Shown here one piece after another: positions 7,790-13,762 of a stretch of 32,451 nucleotides of DNA (positions are counted from its first letter, which is position 1; the number at the start of each line of letters is the position of its first letter). Made by a program: the position numbers and the translations under genes. The notes beneath the pieces are model-generated. The model saw nothing but the letters and a program-made list of their open reading frames with translations. It searched no databases and had not been told where the DNA came from. Source of the stretch: a virus; the IMG/VR virus record IMGVR_UViG_3300042691_006884, positions 1 through 32,451 of that record; one strand, written 5' to 3'.

Positions 7790-8566
7790 ATGCCTCTTCA
7801 ACAGGTATTCTTCGTATCTCCTACCATCGCCACTGGTGGTACGGAGTTTGTCCACGACGGGTATCGGGTGCACATCTTCACCTCGTCTGGCACGTTCCAG
7901 TTGCTGTCGGCATCTCCCACTTCCACCGCTCAAATCTTTGTGTGCGGCGGAGGGTTCAACGGAACTGCTGGCGACCCCGCAGACACAGGAACGTCGGATG
8001 GCGCTGACGGCGGTGCGGGCGGGGCTGGTGGTGGATACACTCTTTCAAGCGAGAGTGTTATCGGCACCTACTTCGCCACTGGAAGTTCATACTCCATAAC
8101 CGTTGGCGGAGTTGGAGGCACAAGCAGCGCTGCGATTGTATCTGGAACGCTTACATCGCCTTCCGCTGGATCAACTGGTGGCGCTGGTGGGCCAGGAGGC
8201 ACTGAGCCCGGTGCTGGCACTGTTGGCGGCGCAGGCAGTGGGGCAACAAGCCTAAACTGGAACGGCACATCCTATTCATTTGGCGGTGGCGGTGGTGGTG
8301 GCGGCGGTGGTGGTTCCAATACATCTACTACAGGAGCAAATGGCGGAGCGGCTTCCGGTGGAGCAGCGGGTTCTGGCGGCAAAGGTGGAAATGCATTTGG
8401 TTCTGGCGGGGTTGCTGGCGTTAATGCAAACACCACTGGATACAATCGAGGCAATGGCGGAGGTGGCGGTGGCGGTGGCGGTCACGGTGTCGGTGTGCCT
8501 GCGATTACCGGAGGGGCTGGCGGATCTGGTTCCGCTGGTATCGTGATGATTCGCTATCGCCTGTAA
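7790..8566 (+). CDS. Glycine-rich tail fibre/adhesin protein 1
   Basis: 258 residues. A short beta-rich N-terminus with YRVHIFTSSGTFQLLS precedes an extended glycine-rich body (runs of six to eleven Gly), and the protein ends in a beta strand, GSAGIVMIRYRL. This design (F[TS]SSGTF... Gly-rich core... GIVxIRY) is common in phage fibre-tip proteins, where the Gly-rich part may fold as polyglycine-II helices, as in T-even-type gp38 adhesins. It starts one base after the collagen fibre stop with no Shine-Dalgarno, so it is probably coupled to it. Receptor binding is inferred. Confidence 0.75.
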   Translation: MPLQQVFFVSPTIATGGTEFVHDGYRVHIFTSSGTFQLLSASPTSTAQIFVCGGGFNGTAGDPADTGTSDGADGGAGGAGGGYTLSSESVIGTYFATGSSYSITVGGVGGTSSAAIVSGTLTSPSAGSTGGAGGPGGTEPGAGTVGGAGSGATSLNWNGTSYSFGGGGGGGGGGGSNTSTTGANGGAASGGAAGSGGKGGNAFGSGGVAGVNANTTGYNRGNGGGGGGGGGHGVGVPAITGGAGGSGSAGIVMIRYRL

Positions 8567-8571
8567 TACTT

Positions 8572-9588
8572 ATGGATTTATCCGCCATAAAGCCCCCGTC
8601 ACTAGTCGGCCCAGACGGTCTGACTATCAACGCGCAGGTCAATACCTACACTACCACCGGGACCCTGCACACTTGGACAAAGCCAGCCGGAGCCAAGGCG
8701 GTGCAGATGATCGCGGTCGGCGCAGGCGGAGGTGGCGGTGGTGGGAATGGCAGCGCCGTTGCCACCCAACGGAATGGTGGAGCTGGGGGAGGTGGAGGTG
8801 CAAACGGGCAAATCATCTACACCGCTGACCAGTTGCCGGCCACGCTTTACATCCGAGTTGGTGCGTCCGGTACGGCGGGAGTTAGCAACGGCGCCGGGGG
8901 CGCCGGAGGCAACAGCACGATTGCGGCTGCTGACCCCATCACGAATTTGACATCCGTCTACTGTATGGGCGGCGGTGGCGGCGGGGGAGAAGCTGGAGCG
9001 TCTTCCTTAGCTTCAGTTGGCGGAGGCGGAGGAGGAACTGCGGGAGCAGGAACTACTGGAACTGGAGATTCGGCTGTTGTTGGCGGTCTTCCGGCCGTGA
9101 GCATTGGTTTTTCGATTGGTGGAGGAGGCGCGGGCGGCGGGAACGGAGCGTCAGGAAGTTCAAGTTATGCGGCAGAATGGGGCGGAGGCGGTGGCGGCGG
9201 GGTCCGTAATGACGGAGCGAATCGCCAGCCGGGTGGTGGCAGTCTGTACGGCGGAGGCGGTGGCGGCGTTGGCGGCTTTGTAAACTCCGCTGGAGGAGGA
9301 AACGACGGTGTTTGCGGCGGCGCTTCTGGTCGATACCTTGTTACGAACAACCAAGCCAGCTTTGGAGGTGGTGCTGCCGGAGTGGGTACTGCGGGCGGAG
9401 CTGGGGCTAACGCGACGACCCTCTATGCCGCGGGATCGGGCGGAGGTGGGGGTGGAGTATACGGTTTTGCCGGCGGCGCTGGCGGTTTCCCGGGCGGTGG
9501 AGGAGGCGGCGGCGGAGCTTCTCCTAGTACCGGTGGAACAGGTGGAGTTGGTGGAGCCGGTCGAGTAGTCCTCGTCACCTTCTTCTGA
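8572..9588 (+). CDS. Glycine-rich adhesin, tandem paralogue A
   Basis: 338 residues. The N-terminus (MDLSAIKPPSLVGPDG..., then TWTKPAGAKAVQMIAVGAGG) is shared with the next two genes. The body is more than one-third Gly and contains landmarks found in the paralogues: a MGGGGGGG block, GGGGGGTAGAGTTG, AEWGGGGGGG, YGGGGGG, and GRYL-x-x-N (shared with B). It ends in a beta strand, GGAGRVVLVTFF. Likely a trimeric or monomeric fibre-tip adhesin with polyglycine helices. The stop codon overlaps the start of paralogue B (TGATG). Receptor unknown. Confidence 0.75.
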   Translation: MDLSAIKPPSLVGPDGLTINAQVNTYTTTGTLHTWTKPAGAKAVQMIAVGAGGGGGGGNGSAVATQRNGGAGGGGGANGQIIYTADQLPATLYIRVGASGTAGVSNGAGGAGGNSTIAAADPITNLTSVYCMGGGGGGGEAGASSLASVGGGGGGTAGAGTTGTGDSAVVGGLPAVSIGFSIGGGGAGGGNGASGSSSYAAEWGGGGGGGVRNDGANRQPGGGSLYGGGGGGVGGFVNSAGGGNDGVCGGASGRYLVTNNQASFGGGAAGVGTAGGAGANATTLYAAGSGGGGGGVYGFAGGAGGFPGGGGGGGGASPSTGGTGGVGGAGRVVLVTFF

Positions 9589-10673
9589 TGAACCTTTCCG
9601 CCCTAGTACCTTCAAGCGCGGTTGGATCGGCGGGCGTCAACTCGCGCGTAGATGTCTTCAGCACCCCGGGCGTGGTTGATATTTGGACAAAACCCGCCGG
9701 AGCTAAGTCCGTTTTGTTTATCGTTCACGGCGCCGGAGGAGGCGGCGGTGGGGGCCGTGTAAATGGTGGAGATGAACAACGTATGGGCGGGACCGGAGGT
9801 GGCGGTGGCGCTCATTCTCGCCAACTGTACCGGGCCGATGATTTGCCCTCTATCCTGTACGTGCTTGCAGGAGCTGGCGGCGCTGGCGGCGCTGGCGGCA
9901 ATAGTTCCGACGGCGGGCTTGGTGGGGCTGGCGGAAACACCATTATTTCTACCAGCAATAATCCGAACACGACTACGCCCGGTAATTTAATTATGGCTGG
10001 GGGCGGAGGTGGCGGTATGGGCGGGTTCAACCGCGCTTTAGTAGCTACCTATCTTTGTGGGGGTGGAGGTGGTGGGACCGCGGGGGCTGGGACTACTGCG
10101 TTTACATCGTACAATCTTATCCCGGGCGGTCTTCCAGCTACCTCCGCAATTGTCGACGCAATCGGTGGGCAGGGTGGCGCAGGTACGAATGGGTCAAACG
10201 ACGTAGGAAGGGCTGAATGGGGCGGGGGTGGAGGCGGTGGCAGCCGTCAGGATGGCAACGACTTTAGAACAGGCGGCAGCAGTATGTACGGAGGTGGAGG
10301 TGGAGGAAATGGCGGCATATTATGGGGCTCCTCCGCAAGCCAAACAAACCGCGGCGGAGGAAGCGCAGGTGGTTGCAGCGGACGTTATTTGCGCTCTAAC
10401 ACCTCCACGCCCTCATTCGGTGGCGGAGCAGGTGCAGTTGCTATTGGGGGGCCGGGGGCTGGGAACAACGGAGGCGCAGGTTCAGACGCCGGGACTACCT
10501 ATCCTTCGGGAGCCGGCGGAGGTGGAGGTGGCGGAGGCAGCACAACCGGAGGTCAAGGCGGAGCCGGTGGCTACCCTTCTGGAGGCGGCGGAGGTGGGGG
10601 TTCAGGAATCACCACGGGTGGCGCAGGCGGTAATGGCGGGAATGGCCGAGCCGTAATTGTCACCTATTTCTAA
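9588..10673 (+). CDS. Glycine-rich adhesin, tandem paralogue B
   Basis: 361 residues, starting MNLSALVPSSAVG and then IWTKPAGAKSVLFIVHGAGG. It shares with its neighbours the order N-terminal strand module, MAGGGGGGMGG, GGGGGGTAGAGTT, AEWGGGGGGGSRQDG, MYGGGGGGNGG, GRYLRSN and a final GGNGRAVIVTYF. The loops between the glycine blocks differ most, as expected if they carry receptor specificity. It starts inside the TGATG overlap with paralogue A and ends one base before paralogue C. Adhesin role is inferred from design and place in the fibre region. Confidence 0.75.
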   Translation: MNLSALVPSSAVGSAGVNSRVDVFSTPGVVDIWTKPAGAKSVLFIVHGAGGGGGGGRVNGGDEQRMGGTGGGGGAHSRQLYRADDLPSILYVLAGAGGAGGAGGNSSDGGLGGAGGNTIISTSNNPNTTTPGNLIMAGGGGGGMGGFNRALVATYLCGGGGGGTAGAGTTAFTSYNLIPGGLPATSAIVDAIGGQGGAGTNGSNDVGRAEWGGGGGGGSRQDGNDFRTGGSSMYGGGGGGNGGILWGSSASQTNRGGGSAGGCSGRYLRSNTSTPSFGGGAGAVAIGGPGAGNNGGAGSDAGTTYPSGAGGGGGGGGSTTGGQGGAGGYPSGGGGGGGSGITTGGAGGNGGNGRAVIVTYF

Positions 10674-10674
10674 G

Positions 10675-11712
10675 ATGAACCTTTCCAGTCTCATCCCGAT
10701 TGGCATTGCCGGACCGGCAGGAAAAGGCACTCAGGTTGACGTAATCACGACGACCGGCTCCGTGCAGACTTGGAACAAGCCCGCCGGGGCCAAGGCGGTC
10801 ACCATCACTCTTCACGGAGGAGGCGGTGGCGGTGGCGGAGGAACGTCTGCCGACACCGGCTCAATGGGTGGTGGAAGTGCCGGTGGCGGCGCCGCCAATC
10901 AGCAGACGTTTTTTGCCGATCAGCTCCCCTCGGCGTTGTACGTGATCGTCGGAGCTAGCGGCGCGGGTGGTGCGGGCGCCAGCGGAGCGGCCAATGGGAC
11001 GACGGGAGGAGCTGGCGGCAACACCACCGTTGCGACAAACAACACCAACCCGCCAACCAGCGGTATTATTTTAATGGCCGGCGGTGGTGGCGGGGGCAGA
11101 GGAGCGGTGAGTTCAACTAATGAGACCGGAGGAGGCGGAGGCGGAACCGCAGGACAGGGCGGGACGGCAACCAGTGGGTCCGGCGTAGGCGGGCTACCCC
11201 AAACTGGCAGCGTTGGTATTAACGGTATCTCTGGGCAAGGCGGGGCCGGCTGGGCCGGGAATAGTGGACTGCGCGCGGAATGGGGCGGCGGCGGCGGGAA
11301 CGGGAACTATCCGACCAGCCAAAACCCATTCAGCGGGGCTTCGTCTGTTTGGGGCGGTGGCGGGGGTGGACCCGGTGGGGGGCAGGGGACTACCCAAGGC
11401 CATCCCGGCGCCGCTGGTGGCGGCACCGGCCCGTTAAATTACAACCCCGGCGTTTCTGGCGGCGGAGCGCAAACCGCCTCAGATTCTAACGGCAACGCTG
11501 GATCAAACGCTGGGACTGTTTGCCCCTTTAGCGGTGGGGGAGGCAGCGGCGGTGGTAGACCGACAGTTACTGGAAACGGTAGGCCGGGTGGAGCAGGCGG
11601 GTTTCCATCTGGCGGAGGCGGAGGCGGAGGTTCCGGCATCGGTGCAGCCAATACCGGCGGAACTGGCGGAACTGGCGGCGCTGGCCGAGCAATCTTCATC
11701 ACTTATTTCTGA
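10675..11712 (+). CDS. Glycine-rich adhesin, tandem paralogue C
   Basis: 345 residues. The start is set at ATG 10675, because it gives MNLSSLIPIGIAG, colinear with paralogues A and B; an in-frame ATG at 10657 would overlap paralogue B. Shared landmarks are TWNKPAGAKAVTITLHGGGG, MAGGGGGGRG, GGGGGGTAGQGGT, AEWGGGGGNG, WGGGGGGPGG and the final GGAGRAIFITYF. It lacks the GRYL motif seen in A and B. Together the three genes look like two rounds of duplication followed by divergence in surface loops. Confidence 0.75.
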   Translation: MNLSSLIPIGIAGPAGKGTQVDVITTTGSVQTWNKPAGAKAVTITLHGGGGGGGGGTSADTGSMGGGSAGGGAANQQTFFADQLPSALYVIVGASGAGGAGASGAANGTTGGAGGNTTVATNNTNPPTSGIILMAGGGGGGRGAVSSTNETGGGGGGTAGQGGTATSGSGVGGLPQTGSVGINGISGQGGAGWAGNSGLRAEWGGGGGNGNYPTSQNPFSGASSVWGGGGGGPGGGQGTTQGHPGAAGGGTGPLNYNPGVSGGGAQTASDSNGNAGSNAGTVCPFSGGGGSGGGRPTVTGNGRPGGAGGFPSGGGGGGGSGIGAANTGGTGGTGGAGRAIFITYF

Positions 11713-11714
11713 CC

Positions 11715-12071
11715 ATGGCCTACATCAATCTCACCACCAACCAGTATTACTTCGGCAACACGATGCCGCCCGGTGACGGCTGGCAGCAAGTAACGATAGA
11801 GGAGTTCAACGCTTTGCGCGCTGGAGGCTGGGACCCAACTGCCTACGTGCCACCATACCGCGTAAGCAAAGACACGATTACTAGCCGTGTATTGGATGCC
11901 GGAAAGATTCCAGACTTAATGGCAGTTATTAACGGATTGCCCGCTGAGCAACAGTTTCTCTGGACCAACTACGCTTGGTTCTGGAACAATAACCCAACTG
12001 CCATTGCCATCTGCGCTCAGCTTGGCCTTGATCCAGCGGTAATCCTAGCCCCAGACCCCTACCTGCAATGA
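11715..12071 (+). CDS. Hypothetical protein after the adhesin array (118 aa)
   Basis: It starts two bases after the last adhesin stop. The N-terminus (MAYINLTTNQYYFGNTMPPG, then GWQQVTIEEFNAL) reads like a small fibre-associated domain. The C-terminal half is helical and aromatic (EQQFLWTNYAWFWNNNPTAI). I know of no named family. It may be a fibre-assembly chaperone or tip cap, since such genes often follow fibres, but nothing in the sequence proves it. The stop overlaps the next start (ATGA). Confidence 0.6.
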   Translation: MAYINLTTNQYYFGNTMPPGDGWQQVTIEEFNALRAGGWDPTAYVPPYRVSKDTITSRVLDAGKIPDLMAVINGLPAEQQFLWTNYAWFWNNNPTAIAICAQLGLDPAVILAPDPYLQ

Positions 12072-12289
12072 CCAGCGTAGTGGGCCTAGTCCTAGCCCTG
12101 TCTAAGATTGTTCCCTTCTTAAACAGGCTTCTAGACGCCCTACAGGAGGCTCGCCTAGTCCAAGCACACAATGCCATCGACCAAGCCATCCAGAACGCCC
12201 GCAATGGCCCTCCTGTGTGCCCTTACGGGGCTTGCCCTATGCGGGTGCGGAACGACGCCCAAGGTGCAGCAGCTTCTCCAGCACCCTGA
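12068..12289 (+). CDS. Probable inner-membrane spanin (Rz-like, 73 aa)
   Basis: An N-terminal hydrophobic segment (VVGLVLALSKIVPFL, about 4-18) is followed by an amphipathic helix (NRLLDALQEARLVQAHNAID), matching the layout of small i-spanins that anchor in the inner membrane and reach into the periplasm. Support comes mainly from the lipoprotein gene embedded in its 3' part in another frame, the Rz/Rz1 arrangement. It has two Cys near the C-terminus (VCPYGACP). It is shorter than typical Rz, so the call is tentative. Confidence 0.5.
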   Translation: MTSVVGLVLALSKIVPFLNRLLDALQEARLVQAHNAIDQAIQNARNGPPVCPYGACPMRVRNDAQGAAASPAP

Positions 12290-12374
12290 GTTCCCGGCAG
12301 CGGCTCAGTTTGCCCCGCATTTCACTGCTGAGGCCCTGAAAGCCATTGCCGACTATGAGCGCAAATCGTGGTAA
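12204..12374 (+). CDS. Probable outer-membrane spanin lipoprotein (Rz1-like), embedded
   Basis: A 56-residue protein encoded in the +1 frame relative to the i-spanin candidate; its first 86 bases overlap that gene. It has a short signal sequence (MALLCALTGLALCGCGTTPK) with an LCGC lipobox, so C15 would be lipidated; position -2 is Cys, which is unusual. The mature part is short and ends in a charged helix (AEALKAIADYERKSW). An earlier in-frame ATG at 12171 would add 11 residues and weaken the signal peptide. Such lipoproteins fuse inner and outer membranes at lysis, implying an outer-membrane host. Confidence 0.6.
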   Translation: MALLCALTGLALCGCGTTPKVQQLLQHPEFPAAAQFAPHFTAEALKAIADYERKSW

Positions 12375-12384
12375 ACTGTTTCAG
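12369..12384 (+). promoter_or_regulatory. Leaderless extended -10 promoter (TGGTAAACT)
   Basis: TG-G-TAAACT ends at 12377, seven bases before the ATG at 12385. It overlaps the 3' end of the o-spanin gene. There is no Shine-Dalgarno. Confidence 0.5.
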
Positions 12385-12534
12385 ATGCTCCATCCTAGGG
12401 ACATTATTGCCGCCAGCACGCCAGTGGCCGCTTCCATCACTCTCACCCAGATCAATCAGGTGGCTGGGCTCATTGGCACCCTTCTGGGCATCTTCTACCT
12501 CATCTGGAAGTGGAATCGGGAGGCCAGCAAATGA
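12385..12534 (+). CDS. Holin-like one-TM protein (49 aa)
   Basis: MLHPRDIIAASTPVAASITL is followed by a single transmembrane segment (VAGLIGTLLGIFYLIWKW) and a short charged tail NREASK. Small phage membrane proteins beginning DxIAASTPVAASIT and carrying one TM helix are frequent next to lysis genes, and a holin or pinholin role is plausible. The start was chosen over an in-frame ATG at 12346, because the later ATG gives the family-like N-terminus and a leaderless -10 sits 7 bases before it. The stop overlaps the next ATG (ATGA). Confidence 0.6.
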   Translation: MLHPRDIIAASTPVAASITLTQINQVAGLIGTLLGIFYLIWKWNREASK

Positions 12535-12788
12535 AGAAGAGCAAGGCGGATATGCCGTGCAACCAGCCGATGAAGAGCTGGAGGCCGGGGAAGAAGAAGG
12601 TGGTGAAGGCCTGTGCGAATGGGCAGGAGAGGATCGTCCATTTCGGTGATAGCTCGATGAAGGACTACACCCAGCATCGCTCCTTGGAGCGCCGGAAGTC
12701 CTACTGCGCTAGGTCTGGCGGCATCAAGGGCGGGGACGGGAAGCTCTCGGCCAACTACTGGGCTCGCAAGGTGCTGTGGTCCTGCTAG
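12531..12788 (+). CDS. Conserved small phage protein, DUF5754-like (85 aa)
   Basis: Contains PCNQPMKSWRPGKKKVVKAC, then GQERIVHFGDSSMKDYTQHR, a RRKSYCARSGGIKG segment and a SANYWARKVLWSC end. The GKKKVVKAxxxGxExIVHFGDSSMKDYTQHxxxERRxxYxxR...LSAxYWxxxxLW pattern recurs in small proteins of phages and algal giant viruses, which I recall as DUF5754; the number should be checked. Function unknown; five Cys and one His pair might bind metal. It starts in an ATGA overlap with the holin-like gene. A stable CCTCCCC/GGGGAGG hairpin follows, without a T-tract. Confidence 0.65.
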   Translation: MKKSKADMPCNQPMKSWRPGKKKVVKACANGQERIVHFGDSSMKDYTQHRSLERRKSYCARSGGIKGGDGKLSANYWARKVLWSC

Positions 12789-12790
12789 CT

Positions 12791-12808
12791 TCCTCCCCTA
12801 GCGGGGAG
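12791..12808 (+). other. GC-rich hairpin without T-tract
   Basis: CCTCCCC and GGGGAGG pair over 7 bp around TAGC just after the preceding stop. No run of T follows, so it is more likely an mRNA 3'-end stabiliser or processing site than an intrinsic terminator. Confidence 0.45.
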
Positions 12809-12832
12809 GTGGAGGGAAATCTCAATTTCAGT

Positions 12833-12845
12833 CAAACTAATTCCT
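12833..12845 (+). promoter_or_regulatory. Possible leaderless -10 (CAAACT)
   Basis: CAAACT (12833-12838) is followed by AATTCCT and the ATG at 12846, a 7-base gap like the other leaderless sites. The first base is a mismatch to TAnnnT, so this is the weakest member. Confidence 0.35.
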
Positions 12846-12986
12846 ATGAGTAAATCCGGCGAACGCTACAAGACCAAGAAGGCCAAGATGATGCACGAGA
12901 AGGGGGAGGGCAAGAAGGAGCGGATGATGGAGTATGGGGCTCCGCGTAAGGGCGACTACTCGTCCAAGCGCAAGGCCTGTTCCTGA
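12846..12986 (+). CDS. Very small basic protein (46 aa)
   Basis: The product begins MSKSGERYKTKKAKMMHEKG and ends SSKRKACS. About one residue in three is Lys or Arg, with several Met and Glu. Short KxxKMMHEKGEGKKERMMEYG-type proteins are seen in other phages near structural genes, but no named family comes to mind. It could be a DNA-condensing virion component or a host-directed peptide. The coding call rests on the promoter-like start signal, compact placement and conserved-looking sequence. Confidence 0.5.
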   Translation: MSKSGERYKTKKAKMMHEKGEGKKERMMEYGAPRKGDYSSKRKACS

Positions 12987-12997
12987 AGAGCTAGGCG

Positions 12998-13012
12998 TGG
13001 TAGGATAGGGGT
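12998..13012 (+). promoter_or_regulatory. Leaderless extended -10 promoter (TGGTAGGAT)
   Basis: TG-G-TAGGAT ends at 13006, six bases (AGGGGT) before the ATG at 13013. The GGGG could weakly act as a ribosome site if transcription starts earlier. Confidence 0.55.
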
Positions 13013-13762
13013 ATGCCGCTCCTCTCCACCACAGGCGCAGCCGGGGCCCGAGCCTTCGGGCTGTTTGGTATCAATGCAACCGTAGCTGGGTTCATATCGG
13101 CTACGGGTGGGACGATCACCACTAGTGGGAATTACAAATACCACACATTTACGTCTTCGGGGACGTTCTCCGTAACTTCGGTTCCCTCGGGCAGGACGAT
13201 TGACTACATTCTCGTTGCTGGTGGCGGTGGCGCTGCACAACAGCAAGGCGGCGGTGCTGGCGGCGTGGTCTTCAGAACCTCTCAAACCCCATCGTCCGGT
13301 TCTTATTCAGTCGTTGTCGGCGCAGGGGGTGCCTACAATTCTGCTAACGGAACAAACGGTGGCGACAGTACCTTCTTCGGTATTACTGCTATTGGCGGCG
13401 GAGCTGGCAGGTCCCAGAGTTCCGTGTTAGGAAGTGCAGGCGGTTCTGGTGGTTCTGGTCCGTTTGGCGGAGGAGCCGCCCTTCAGCCCACTTCTGCGTC
13501 TGGTGGGCTTGGCTATAATGGCGGAGGCTTTCAAGGAGGCGGTGGTGGCGCTGGTGGTGCGGGTAGCTCTCCCGATGGAGGCCCGGGATACACGGATACT
13601 GTTATAACTGGATTGGATTATGCAGCCGGTGGCCCATTTAGCAGCGACGGAACATACCTTGGCCCCGGCAATCGAGGTGATGGCGGCGGATACGAAGACG
13701 ATACCGGAACCGGATACAGCGGCCTAGGCGGAACCGTAGTGATTCGCTACCTCTATCAATAA
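13013..13762 (+). CDS. Glycine-rich tail fibre/adhesin protein 5
   Basis: 249 residues. The N-terminal region holds YKYHTFTSSGTFSVTSVPSG, then a strand YILVAGGGG leading into a glycine-rich body, with a final strand GGTVVIRYLYQ. It is closest in design to the protein at 7790 (FTSSGTF... IRY end) rather than to the tandem trio. Gly content is lower and the Gly-rich core shorter. It has its own putative leaderless promoter and overlaps the tail nozzle start by one base (TAATG), so it may be expressed with the tail genes. Likely a receptor-contacting fibre or tail appendage; receptor unknown. Confidence 0.7.
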   Translation: MPLLSTTGAAGARAFGLFGINATVAGFISATGGTITTSGNYKYHTFTSSGTFSVTSVPSGRTIDYILVAGGGGAAQQQGGGAGGVVFRTSQTPSSGSYSVVVGAGGAYNSANGTNGGDSTFFGITAIGGGAGRSQSSVLGSAGGSGGSGPFGGGAALQPTSASGGLGYNGGGFQGGGGGAGGAGSSPDGGPGYTDTVITGLDYAAGGPFSSDGTYLGPGNRGDGGGYEDDTGTGYSGLGGTVVIRYLYQ

